Positions 1 to 7,577 of a DNA stretch of 8,090 nucleotides are shown here, piece after piece. The notes below the pieces were generated by a model that saw nothing but the letters and a program-made list of their open reading frames with translations, made no database searches and had not been told where the DNA came from. A program made the position numbers and the translations under genes. Every line of letters begins with the position of its first letter. Position 1 is the stretch's first letter. Source of the DNA: Ignavibacteriales bacterium (GTDB lineage: Bacteria > Bacteroidota > Ignavibacteria > Ignavibacteriales > Melioribacteraceae); NCBI GenBank assembly GCA_016929735.1, contig JAFGID010000151.1, forward strand, positions 1-8,090, given 5' to 3'.

Positions 1-1238
1 ATAGCAATTTCACTAAGTAATTGCATAATCTCATCAGTAATATACCTACAATCAATTCCTTGGTTGAAATCCACATATCGATGTTTCCCGATCTTAAGTA
101 AGTGGTTGTTAATTAGGTTATATATTTCTTGATAGTGATGATCTAGTACTTCTAGACTTAATTGGTATTTGGGTCCCATATGAATTTCATTTAGGAGCTG
201 AGTAAATCTTTCATTCTCGGATTTTCGCTTAATTCTTCTATTCGCAACCCAATACAGATATTTAATTAGTTTCTCTGAGAATATGTCCTTATTCTGTGTA
301 TTCTTCTCAGCAAGAATATATTGATAATAAAATTTTAACTTGTTCTGCTCGAAATACATAGCATTTCGATGAAATCCAAGACTCTTAATATCTTTAATTA
401 TCTCCTTAAATCTGTTTGATGCTAGAACATTATTATCTAGAAGTATAAGATCCTTCTGTTCTCCATATTTTTCTCGTATTGTTTCAATTTGAGACGTCAC
501 TGAGATATAATTTTTATAAACCGGTTCTAACTTAGGAACAGCACAAAAATCACAACATCTGGTACATCCTCTTGTCGCATAAGTGAGATAACCTGTAAAT
601 TGAGGATATTTGTATTCAATAGTTTCAAGAATACTATAATCAGGTACAAGTCTATCGACAATTATATCATTCTCATCGAAAATTCCAGGTTTGTCTAATA
701 GTCCAGTAATAATATTTTTCCCAATTTCAAGACCTGTTCTTTCAGCATATATTTCTGGATTTAAAGAAACAGATATACCTCCTAAATATATGGTTCCATT
801 TTTCTTTACTAGTTTCTTAGCTAGTTCGACAGCATCGAGCGTTTCAATAAAATTAAATGTAAATAAGGATGTAATATATACCCTATCCCACAATTTTTCG
901 TAGTAGTAATCTCTCCGATAATATTGCAATATGTTTTCAGTAGTAAATACTGAGTCTTTAGGGACTAGAGACAATACCTTATCTAATCCAATTTTTGAAG
1001 GTTTCTTCATAAATTCGATGATAGAATCCTCTAGCCCATTTCGATCTTCAAGTTTGAACAACTGCTGTCTTATCTTTAACAGACAGGCCTTCGTTTTTTC
1101 TTTCTTTAAATAATCCTGAAGCTTTTCTTTAATGAAAGTTACTTCATGTCCAAGAGATTTGTGATAAGCACTTATTTTCATTAAACCCAAGGGTGGATAT
1201 TTATTGCGATAAAATGGTTCAATTAATAATACTTTCAT
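1..1238 (-). CDS. Radical SAM protein, N-terminal 412 codons (runs off the left edge)
   Basis: The reading frame starts at the ATG at 1238-1236 and stays open to base 3, so the C-terminus lies outside the window. An in-frame TGA at 1250-1248 leaves this ATG as the only good start. Residues 225-232 (CTRCCDFC) form the CxxxCxxC motif (C225, C229, C232) that binds the 4Fe-4S cluster and S-adenosylmethionine. It is preceded by a typical TRG lead-in and followed by AVPKLEP. Further on are LLLDNNVLAS and, near the edge, DFNQGID, both typical of one COG1032-like radical SAM branch. The N-terminus (MKVLLIEPFY, then YPPLGLMKISAYH) resembles the Rossmann-type B12-binding region of such enzymes, but I see no DxHxxG cobalamin motif, so B12 use is doubtful. 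The substrate is unknown. It lies 106 bp downstream of the GHKL gene on the same strand and could be the fourth gene of that operon. Confidence 0.9.
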   Translation of the reverse strand, partial: MKVLLIEPFYRNKYPPLGLMKISAYHKSLGHEVTFIKEKLQDYLKKEKTKACLLKIRQQLFKLEDRNGLEDSIIEFMKKPSKIGLDKVLSLVPKDSVFTTENILQYYRRDYYYEKLWDRVYITSLFTFNFIETLDAVELAKKLVKKNGTIYLGGISVSLNPEIYAERTGLEIGKNIITGLLDKPGIFDENDIIVDRLVPDYSILETIEYKYPQFTGYLTYATRGCTRCCDFCAVPKLEPVYKNYISVTSQIETIREKYGEQKDLILLDNNVLASNRFKEIIKDIKSLGFHRNAMYFEQNKLKFYYQYILAEKNTQNKDIFSEKLIKYLYWVANRRIKRKSENERFTQLLNEIHMGPKYQLSLEVLDHHYQEIYNLINNHLLKIGKHRYVDFNQGIDCRYITDEIMQLLSEIA

Positions 1239-1344
1239 TATAAATCTTCAACTTCTTCAGTTATATTAATTCTAACAAAATCATTTGCCACTTAATAATC
1301 AGAAAATTTTTTTTGGGTCATATTCACAAGCGAGTAAATTAGAT
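1239..1344. other. Short spacer between the GHKL ATPase and radical SAM genes
   Basis: These 106 bp separate two genes that read in the same direction. The stretch contains a run of eight T on the plus strand (1307-1314), which is A-rich in the direction of transcription and so does not act as a terminator U-tract. I find no stable hairpin before it and no convincing promoter. A GAAG-rich segment (1250-1258) lies about 12 bases before the radical SAM start and could assist initiation weakly. Read-through from the upstream operon is therefore plausible, but an internal promoter cannot be excluded. Confidence 0.5.
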
Positions 1345-2904
1345 TTAATCCTTTTCTTTTGGATTTTTATCTTCAAGCCTTGATAGGATTTTTTCTTGAA
1401 GTTCCATTGCTTGACCTGAGGGTAGTACTATATCTATTACCTCAAAGATTTCTCGTACGACTTTTCTTACTTCCTTTGAGTAACTTGATGGTAACCGATT
1501 AACTTTGTATTCACCATTAGCTTCTAGATTACTTTTAAGATTTTCAAGTTTGACTTTAAGTTCTTCTTTCTGAACTTCAATCTTTTTTAAATTATTTTCC
1601 CTTTGAGCACTTCTTGTGTTTTGAGGTGATTTTGTAACAATACGTTTTAAATCTTGATCAAGCTGCACAATCTTCTTATTTATTTTTTCCTTACTTGAAT
1701 TAGTCAATCCTTTATCAATTTCAGATTCTATCAATGCTATGGTAGTTTGACTTCGTTCAATAGTTTTTCTATACCCCCTATCTTTCGAGGCTTCATGAGG
1801 CATTTTAGCCAAAACTTCTCGGGTGAATTTCTCCACACTTTCTTTGAGCTGAAAATAAGCATCATTCTCCTCAAAATCATCTCTTCTAGCATTTGGAATA
1901 AGGTTTTCATCAAATACATAAAGTTCACCTACAAACCATCTATTGAATCGTCTGTATGTAGGATTATTACCAAAAAACGGATCTAATGTATAGTTATCCC
2001 CTATTAGGATATTCTTTTTCCTAACTCTAATTCCACTAACATTATTATCTTTTATCGAACCCGACAATTCTGAGATGCCATACCAACCAATGTAATGTAA
2101 TTGTCCATTTTCCTTATATCCCTTGAAGAAATCAATCTTCTCAATGAAATCCTTTTCCTTATTACCTGCTAAAAATTTCCTTCTATAGGGTTTATAAATT
2201 GGCTCATTTTCAAAATAAATATTGTATTCTTCTGGCGTAACTCCATGTTCTTCTAAGTATTCATTTATAATCTTAAGATTTGTGAACTGTTGATAGTTGA
2301 AGGGTACTGGAGCAACTTGAGATAGGTAATCTTTAATCTCGTTAATATCCAGGAGATTTGAACTTCCTTTCACAATACCAATAAGTTGTACCTCAAAATA
2401 ATGTGTATCGATAGGTTCGGGCTCCTGGATTATACTACTTACTTCATCAACAACTTGTATTAGGTCCTTATCTGGCTCAACATCTGGTTGAAGCAAGTAT
2501 CTTAAACATTTGCAGTCCCATGTTGCAATTGTCTTGTTCTCTTCACCTTTATAGCTCGTAATGAATTTTAATTCATCGCAGTATCCTAGCCCCCCAAGTC
2601 TCCCAATCCCTCTAAAGCCTCTTTGATCTTTAAAGTCCTTTTCCGATTTCCCAATATCGCCTAACACTTTGTACACGCGGCCTGCTTGGACCCCTGTTCC
2701 ATTATCTTTAATAGTTACCTTACGGCTACTATTATCAACCTTTATATCAATGCAGCTTTTACCTTTCTCCAGTATACCAAATTCATAAGCCTTATCAATT
2801 GCATCGGATGAATTTTGAATATATTCACGATAGATAATACGATTGTCCTTGTACATTCCCGTTGTTAGGGACTCCAAGACATTTTTACCAACAACAATCG
2901 CCAT
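1345..2904 (-). CDS. HSP90-like GHKL ATPase with C-terminal coiled coil
   Basis: A 519-residue protein with an N-terminal GHKL (histidine kinase/HSP90/MutL) ATP-binding domain. The N box is EYIQNSSDA (27-35), with E27 as the likely catalytic base, N31 for magnesium and D34. The G1 box is DNGTG (67-71). The G2/lid region is RGFRGIGRLGGLG (95-107). Residues 292-345 (GIRVRKKNILIGD, then LIPNARRDDFEEN) resemble the HSP90 middle domain, where an arginine in the NxSR segment contacts the ATP gamma phosphate; R340 or R341 is the candidate. Residues about 380-465 are rich in K, E, Q and L and look like a coiled coil. The C-terminal dimerisation domain of true HtpG is not evident, so this is a specialised relative, not the housekeeping chaperone. 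Its ATG overlaps the HerA stop (TAATG), which implies translational coupling. Possible roles are clamp, sensor or remodeller for HerA-NurA; the domain call is firm, the role is not. Confidence 0.9.
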   Translation of the reverse strand: MAIVVGKNVLESLTTGMYKDNRIIYREYIQNSSDAIDKAYEFGILEKGKSCIDIKVDNSSRKVTIKDNGTGVQAGRVYKVLGDIGKSEKDFKDQRGFRGIGRLGGLGYCDELKFITSYKGEENKTIATWDCKCLRYLLQPDVEPDKDLIQVVDEVSSIIQEPEPIDTHYFEVQLIGIVKGSSNLLDINEIKDYLSQVAPVPFNYQQFTNLKIINEYLEEHGVTPEEYNIYFENEPIYKPYRRKFLAGNKEKDFIEKIDFFKGYKENGQLHYIGWYGISELSGSIKDNNVSGIRVRKKNILIGDNYTLDPFFGNNPTYRRFNRWFVGELYVFDENLIPNARRDDFEENDAYFQLKESVEKFTREVLAKMPHEASKDRGYRKTIERSQTTIALIESEIDKGLTNSSKEKINKKIVQLDQDLKRIVTKSPQNTRSAQRENNLKKIEVQKEELKVKLENLKSNLEANGEYKVNRLPSSYSKEVRKVVREIFEVIDIVLPSGQAMELQEKILSRLEDKNPKEKD

Positions 2905-4571
2905 TATTCCTGGGTATTTTGATTATATGAAGGAAAGGGAAATTGAATTTTTAACAGTGACCTAAAGATTGGATGTTCAATTATTAAATCGCCTTTCCCT
3001 AATCTTGTCATCATATTATTAAATACCTTAGGGATAAATCTATACCCGGGTTTAGATATTTCTATTGCATTTGTTCTCCCATAAGCACTTGTTGAGCAGT
3101 TGCCCGTAACCTTATCATTAATAGCACTCCGAAATTGTTCTGCAGAAAAGAGAATGATTCCCATTGACCTTCCTCTTTCTGTAATTTCAAGCAGACTATT
3201 TAGTATTGGTGAGGTTTTCGGAGAAGTGGTTGAGGCATATTTATTTAATTCATCAACAAACACTATTATTCTTTTCGGAATATCCTCTTCTGCTCTATCT
3301 GTCTGTCCAAGTTTGAGTTCATAAACGGAACGTACAATATCCCCGAACACAAAACACTGTAGTTGTTCGTCAAGCTTGGCTATATCAACACAGAAAACTT
3401 CGTTCTTCTTAATTCTAGTTATCTCATCTTTTAGAAAACGTTGTTTCATGTTATTAGGGCCCTTGTTGATTTGAAAAATATCATTACTAATACTTTTCTT
3501 TATTAATCGGCTGAATCTTTTCCATGATTGGACAAGTATATCAGATTGTTTACCACCTTGTTTCTTTGTCGCAGTATATTCGGAAAGTTTAGTCTTAAAA
3601 GAATTCCAGTCCAATCCTTGAAAGTCATAGCTTTCCGTGATTTCATTTAAGATGGATTCAATTGTCCGGGCAGGATCATCTATATTGCTAAATAATAGAT
3701 CAAGTTGATTGCTCTGATTTTCAATATTACATGTTTCCTCGTAAGTGTAAATGAAGTTGAAAGCCCTGTTTGTTTCATTTTGGTTAATGAGCACGTTATT
3801 CTTTAGGTACGTATTACTATATGATCTCGCGGGATCGTTCTTGAAAGGATAATAGTAATTGACATTTTCAAATGGTTTACACTTTAAACCACATCGCTCG
3901 TAATCTTCCTTTTCATTGTGTTGCATCTTAGGATTCAATTCGTCTAATCTTAGCAAATCAGCCCCTTTCACATTCAGAATAATATAGGCTATATCATCTC
4001 TCTTTTGCTGAATAGCTTGTAATAGAAACATTGCATAGGATGTCTTGGTTGCTAGTCCAGAAATGCCAGAAATATTTAAATGTGCTCCTTCGGGTCCAAT
4101 AAGAAAATCGCTGTTGAACGAGATTGGTACGCTAATGTTATTTGACATCTCAATAAATCCAGCAGGAATTGGATTATCAATCGCATCTAATCCAAGAGCT
4201 TCAATAATCTCCTTTTCACTGCAAAAATATACCTTGCTTCCATCAAGAAGGGGCATATAAATTTGTTCTTCAGTATGTTTAGAGTGGTTTGAAATTACTT
4301 TGCATTTTGCATAGTTAATACCTAGTTTCAATGTCATTGGTTCAGATAATACATCTCCAAAATCTGATGAAACATAACTATTGAAATATCCAGAATCATC
4401 CGTCATATGCATAATCTCCTCAACTACCCCATAGGTATGTGAGTTTTTGTAATGATCAACTTTTACAATGTCGAAAGGCCTAATTATTACGTCATCTTTA
4501 AGCCAAAAACTAAATTCATCTACTGAAGTTGGCTGCTTCTCACTTGCAGCTACCTTGCCGATTATATTCAT
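2904..4571 (-). CDS. herA: HerA-like hexameric DNA translocase ATPase
   Basis: A 555-residue member of the HerA/FtsK (DUF87-type) ATPases, which form hexameric rings that pump double-stranded DNA and partner the NurA nuclease. Residues about 1-90 look like the HAS barrel (IGKVAASEKQPTSVDEFSFW, then PFDIVKV and TYGVVEEI). The nucleotide-binding loop is GISGLATKTS (169-178), with K176 and T177. It departs from the canonical GxxxxGKT because T175 replaces the final glycine. Walker B is IIVFVDE (435-441), with D440 and E441. ERGRSMG (465-471), followed by ILFSAEQ ending at Q479, matches the HerA arginine-finger/sensor region. Residues 205-380 form a long insertion between the Walker motifs with no family I can name. 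The start lies 1 bp after the NurA stop, and the stop overlaps the next start by 1 bp, so all three proteins are probably made together and may form one complex. Confidence 0.9.
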   Translation of the reverse strand: MNIIGKVAASEKQPTSVDEFSFWLKDDVIIRPFDIVKVDHYKNSHTYGVVEEIMHMTDDSGYFNSYVSSDFGDVLSEPMTLKLGINYAKCKVISNHSKHTEEQIYMPLLDGSKVYFCSEKEIIEALGLDAIDNPIPAGFIEMSNNISVPISFNSDFLIGPEGAHLNISGISGLATKTSYAMFLLQAIQQKRDDIAYIILNVKGADLLRLDELNPKMQHNEKEDYERCGLKCKPFENVNYYYPFKNDPARSYSNTYLKNNVLINQNETNRAFNFIYTYEETCNIENQSNQLDLLFSNIDDPARTIESILNEITESYDFQGLDWNSFKTKLSEYTATKKQGGKQSDILVQSWKRFSRLIKKSISNDIFQINKGPNNMKQRFLKDEITRIKKNEVFCVDIAKLDEQLQCFVFGDIVRSVYELKLGQTDRAEEDIPKRIIVFVDELNKYASTTSPKTSPILNSLLEITERGRSMGIILFSAEQFRSAINDKVTGNCSTSAYGRTNAIEISKPGYRFIPKVFNNMMTRLGKGDLIIEHPIFRSLLKIQFPFPSYNQNTQE

Positions 4572-4572
4572 A

Positions 4573-5667
4573 TTAGAAGATATTTAGAAAAAAATTGTCA
4601 CTTACAAAATTGCTTTTCAGATATTGCTCAGTCAAAAAAATGGGATAGATGTGATTAGCCCATCTATCGTCTTTACCATAACAGGTTACATTTCGTTCCG
4701 CAATGATAGCACTAGATATTTCATCAACTAAATCAGTACTTAAACCTGATGCTTTTTCTTTCTGAGTTGTAGCCATTTTTTCTATCTTAATCACTCCGTC
4801 TAAAGGATTCTTAGAATATTTCTTTTGTCGTATTCTAAGATACCACGCTCCAATACTAATGCTTCGCCCCTTCTTTTGAGCATCATATTTGTAAACGGGA
4901 GTCCTTTCGCCATATTGTAGTTCAGTTAAATAGTTTCCAATCTCTTTACGTTTGGTTTTAAGAAGATTATCAAGATGAGGATTAAAGTTTTTAGAGATAC
5001 CTATAACATTCTCAAAAATATATTCATTCTTTTCATTTATCCCGCTATGTTGCAATGAACCATCTATTATCAGCATCTTATCTGTGGATAAGTCCTTCGA
5101 GTTAACCATTTCACTTACAAGATCTATCTCCATTTTTAGCATTTCAAATTGAATTTTGGCTATAGCTAGGTTTTCGAATGGGCGATCAGGATTTTTTGAG
5201 TATTGGTATTTCAGTACCCTATCAATTTTAATTCCATGGACAGTTGTTTTTGATAGCTCCTTTGCCAATTCATCCATTTGACCTCCAATTCTATCGGGGA
5301 CAGTAAGGACGTTTTGAGTGACTATTTTATATTTTTTAAGCTTACCCTGTTTTCTTTGACATATACCTGTTCCTATTTGGCCAGCAATAATTGGTAAGAA
5401 TTTATTATCTGTTGATGCAAAATCAACTATTTTATATGTTCTCCTGGAACCATCCAAAAAAAACCTAAAAATTGAAACAGGGCTTTTTAGAAGAATGGTT
5501 TTGAGTTTTTTACCTGATGGATTATCGTCTTCAAAGACAATATTAGAATTAAACTCTTCTCCTATATCTTGATATTCTGGAGGGATTCGGTGGTCCAGTG
5601 TATAACGATCCGAATAATAACACTTACCGCCACTATACGATTCAATTAGATCTATGATTAAGCCCAT
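4573..5667 (-). CDS. nurA: NurA-domain nuclease
   Basis: A 364-residue protein matching the NurA fold (RNase H-like, metal-dependent 5'-3' exo/endonuclease). FFLDGSRRTYKI (69-80) supplies the first catalytic aspartate, D72. MLIIDGSLQHSG (198-209) supplies D202. VIGISKNFNPH (221-231) gives K226, typical of the motif after the second aspartate. DDRWANHIYPIFLTEQYL (333-350) corresponds to the C-terminal D/H-YP box of the family. A glutamate near 180 (KMEIDLVSE) may complete the metal site. It is the first gene of the operon, directly ahead of HerA, its known partner. An in-frame TGA at 5694-5692 lies eight codons upstream with no other start codon between, which fixes the ATG. No Shine-Dalgarno sequence precedes it. 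NurA proteins diverge strongly, so the call rests on motif order plus the HerA neighbour. Confidence 0.85.
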   Translation of the reverse strand: MGLIIDLIESYSGGKCYYSDRYTLDHRIPPEYQDIGEEFNSNIVFEDDNPSGKKLKTILLKSPVSIFRFFLDGSRRTYKIVDFASTDNKFLPIIAGQIGTGICQRKQGKLKKYKIVTQNVLTVPDRIGGQMDELAKELSKTTVHGIKIDRVLKYQYSKNPDRPFENLAIAKIQFEMLKMEIDLVSEMVNSKDLSTDKMLIIDGSLQHSGINEKNEYIFENVIGISKNFNPHLDNLLKTKRKEIGNYLTELQYGERTPVYKYDAQKKGRSISIGAWYLRIRQKKYSKNPLDGVIKIEKMATTQKEKASGLSTDLVDEISSAIIAERNVTCYGKDDRWANHIYPIFLTEQYLKSNFVSDNFFLNIF

Positions 5668-5694
5668 AGAGAAAGTTAGGATGAAATATCGTCA

Positions 5695-5727
5695 TAAATT
5701 TAGTAATTACATAATAGTAATCAAAAA
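5695..5727 (-). promoter_or_regulatory. Candidate Bacteroidota-type promoter for the nurA-herA-GHKL operon
   Basis: Read on the minus strand, TTTTTG (5727-5722) is followed after 19 bases by TAAATTTA (5702-5695). This resembles the TTTG / TAnnTTTG pair used by the primary sigma factor of Bacteroidota, except that the last base of the -7 element is A instead of G. The -7 element lies about 28 bases before the nurA ATG, giving a short leader. The assignment depends on the host being a Bacteroidota member, which is itself inferred, and AT-rich DNA yields such matches by chance. Confidence 0.35.
5703..5721. promoter_or_regulatory. Operator-like dyad inside the candidate promoter spacer
   Basis: The segment contains three copies of one half-site: GTAAT (5703-5707), its complement ATTAC (5706-5710) and GTAAT again (5717-5721). 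The first two form the perfect palindrome GTAATTAC. The last two form an inverted repeat with a 6-base spacer (ATAATA). All lie between the proposed -33 and -7 elements of the operon, where a bound repressor would block RNA polymerase. No regulator gene is visible in the window, so the site is only a candidate. Confidence 0.3.
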
Positions 5728-6115
5728 GATAAATGATATAATATCCCTTTCGGTAGTTGAAATCCTACCACTTCTAATCTGCTTGTGGAAGCAAAGAGAT
5801 TCAATATTATTAAATCTCATTTCTCCGGATTAAAAATGAATCTTTATACTATTCTATCAGAGTTTAATATGATTCTAGTAGTGAATGGTAACCTTCTACT
5901 ATTATAATTTCAAATTGTGCCTAAGATAGGGAATAGAAATATTAATTAACAATATACATTTCAACTCATGTACAGTAAAAAAACTCTATATCGTTATTGC
6001 CAAATACTCTGTACTCTTGTTTACTGAAAATCGTTTATCTTTATTTACCGATTACACAAAAACTGATGAATTTCAATATATTTAATAACGATCAGTTAAC
6101 GTAATAAATTTAACT

Positions 6116-7570
6116 ATGTCGAAGATATTAATCGAACACAATGGTATTCCTGGAATTATTAATCACAATCTTTACGAGATTGGAAAAGTTACTTATGTAG
6201 TTGTGTATAAAGAAGGTGATTTTAACTATATAAGAAAAGATTTTGAAAATGTCTCAGATGCCATAAACTTTGAATCAGAAAATGATACAAGACTCGTTTT
6301 TGCTCAGTTGAAAGGTCTACGCAGAACAAGGGATAAAGGCGAACAAGAAAGGTTTGTCATTCGGAATATTGAGTTTCTCAATACGGGATTTCCTATAAGA
6401 GATATTGTAAAGATAGAACATGATGACTTCGCGTTAATAATTAATTATGGATTTGAACAATTTTCTATAAGGAAACATAAATCCTATAAAGTTCCTTCAT
6501 CCTATCACATAATATACAAAAGAGGAAAAGAAATTGAAAAGGAGAACAAGATCGAGTTTGAATTCTATAATTCTTATTTTGAATTTGTCCCGAGATATGA
6601 GGATATTTTTTTAGAGACAATATTTTTTTTGGATGTTATTAAAAAAAACAATGATGTTTCAAATGAAACAGACATTGAAGCATACTTTTTTCAAGCGAAA
6701 ACAAGAGTTGAAGAAAAAGGAAAATTTAGTATTAAGAAAGACGATATGCAACGACCAAAAACCTCATCATTAGAAGAATATGTAACGTTAGATAATTTGA
6801 TTGGATTGGAAAAAGTTAAATTAGAAATTCAAGAACTTAAAGCCTTAGCGAATTACAGACAAAAAAGAATTGAATTAGGTTTGCCAGTAACACCGAATAC
6901 ATTACACATGGTTTTTACAGGTAACCCTGGAACTGGCAAGACGACAGTTGCTCGCCTGCTTGGACAAATATATTTTGATATAGGAATTCTTACCAAGAAT
7001 ATTGTAGTAGAAGCAAGCAGACAAGATTTGGTTGGTAAATTTATAGGGCACACTGCACCAAAGACACAAAAAGTTTTTGAGCAAGCACTCGGTGGAATAT
7101 TATTTATTGATGAAGCCTATGCTCTTCTTCAAACAGGGCATGATTTTGGCAAAGAAGCAGTAGAGACTCTTTTAAAATTAATGGAAGATAATAGAGAGAA
7201 AATTGTGGTGATTATTGCGGGTTATCCAAAGGAGATGGAAGAACTCATTTCATCAAACCCTGGATTGAAATCACGTTTTTCAAAAACTTTGCATTTTGAT
7301 GATTATAGCAAAGAAGAATTATTACAAATATGCTTAAAGATGGTATCGGAGTATAACAACACTTTAACTGAAGGAGCTAAATATAAGATTGAGTATCTCA
7401 TTGATTTAAATTATGATAAAGGAGCATTTAATTCAAATGCACGCATAATACGGAATATTTTTGAGGCAATGACACAAAAACAATCTTATCGATTATCTAA
7501 AATAGAAAAACCAACACAAGAAGAAATGATGACTTTTATAGACAAAGATATACCAGATAAGATTGAGTAA
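6116..7570 (+). CDS. CbxX/SpoVK-type AAA+ ATPase with unrecognised N-terminal domain
   Basis: A 484-residue protein whose C-terminal half (about 220-480) is an AAA+ module of the CbxX/CfxQ/SpoVK class, which also includes type VII secretion EccA. The class forms hexameric rings that thread or remodel protein partners. Walker A is GNPGTGKTT (269-277). LVGKFIGHT (305-313) is the pore-loop region. Walker B is ILFIDEAY (328-335), with D332 and E333. Sensor 1 lies in VIIAGYP (365-371). PGLKSRF (382-388) carries the arginine finger R387. SNARIIRN (440-447) is sensor 2, with R443. The ATPase therefore looks complete. Residues 1-210 are strand-rich and match no family I can name; they probably bind the target. 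An in-frame TAA at 6086-6088 with no intervening start supports this ATG. It is transcribed away from the nurA operon, sharing only the intergenic region, so a shared function is possible but unproven. Confidence 0.9.
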   Translation: MSKILIEHNGIPGIINHNLYEIGKVTYVVVYKEGDFNYIRKDFENVSDAINFESENDTRLVFAQLKGLRRTRDKGEQERFVIRNIEFLNTGFPIRDIVKIEHDDFALIINYGFEQFSIRKHKSYKVPSSYHIIYKRGKEIEKENKIEFEFYNSYFEFVPRYEDIFLETIFFLDVIKKNNDVSNETDIEAYFFQAKTRVEEKGKFSIKKDDMQRPKTSSLEEYVTLDNLIGLEKVKLEIQELKALANYRQKRIELGLPVTPNTLHMVFTGNPGTGKTTVARLLGQIYFDIGILTKNIVVEASRQDLVGKFIGHTAPKTQKVFEQALGGILFIDEAYALLQTGHDFGKEAVETLLKLMEDNREKIVVIIAGYPKEMEELISSNPGLKSRFSKTLHFDDYSKEELLQICLKMVSEYNNTLTEGAKYKIEYLIDLNYDKGAFNSNARIIRNIFEAMTQKQSYRLSKIEKPTQEEMMTFIDKDIPDKIE

Positions 7571-7577
7571 CATACTC

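Larger units (their letters stand above)
5668..6115. other. Divergent 448-bp intergenic region with several short inverted repeats
   Basis: This gap separates the nurA operon (minus) from the AAA+ gene (plus). No coding frame of note is present. Besides the promoter and dyad at its left end it holds a series of small inverted repeats: GGTAG/CTACC (5752-5756 with 5765-5769), GCTT/AAGC (5781-5784 with 5789-5792), GAGATT/AATCTC (5796-5801 with 5813-5818), GAATC/GATTC (5838-5842 with 5871-5875) and TAGTAG/CTACTA (5876-5881 with 5896-5901). The last encloses the palindrome GGTAACC (5887-5893). The segment 5902-6115 is AT-rich with no structure I trust. The repeats might be regulator sites or a small structured RNA; individually each is short enough to arise by chance. 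Confidence 0.5.

Noticed and set aside
691..1113. Two plus-strand reading frames of 60-70 codons.
   Set aside because: They lie antisense to the radical SAM gene, whose frame carries clear family motifs, and have no recognisable features.
1345..2904. Housekeeping chaperone HtpG or mismatch repair MutL.
   Set aside because: The protein is shorter than HtpG, lacks its C-terminal domain, and has neither MutL C-terminal motifs nor repair-gene neighbours; only the ATP-binding and middle regions are shared.
1737..4260. Several small reading frames inside the GHKL and HerA genes on both strands.
   Set aside because: They are out-of-frame or antisense shadows of genes with complete motifs; none has a separate domain.
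6017..6043. TTG (6017-6019) and TATCTTTA (6036-6043) as a promoter for the AAA+ gene.
   Set aside because: The 16-base spacer is short for the Bacteroidota pattern and the -7 element is imperfect; the surrounding AT-rich DNA offers similar weak matches, so I do not call it.
5668..6115. CRISPR array, retron RNA or tRNA in the divergent intergenic region.
   Set aside because: There are no regularly spaced direct repeats, no reverse transcriptase gene in the window and no cloverleaf with a T-loop motif.
6853..7084. Two minus-strand frames of 60-66 codons inside the AAA+ gene.
   Set aside because: They overlap the Walker A to pore-loop coding region and simply mirror it.
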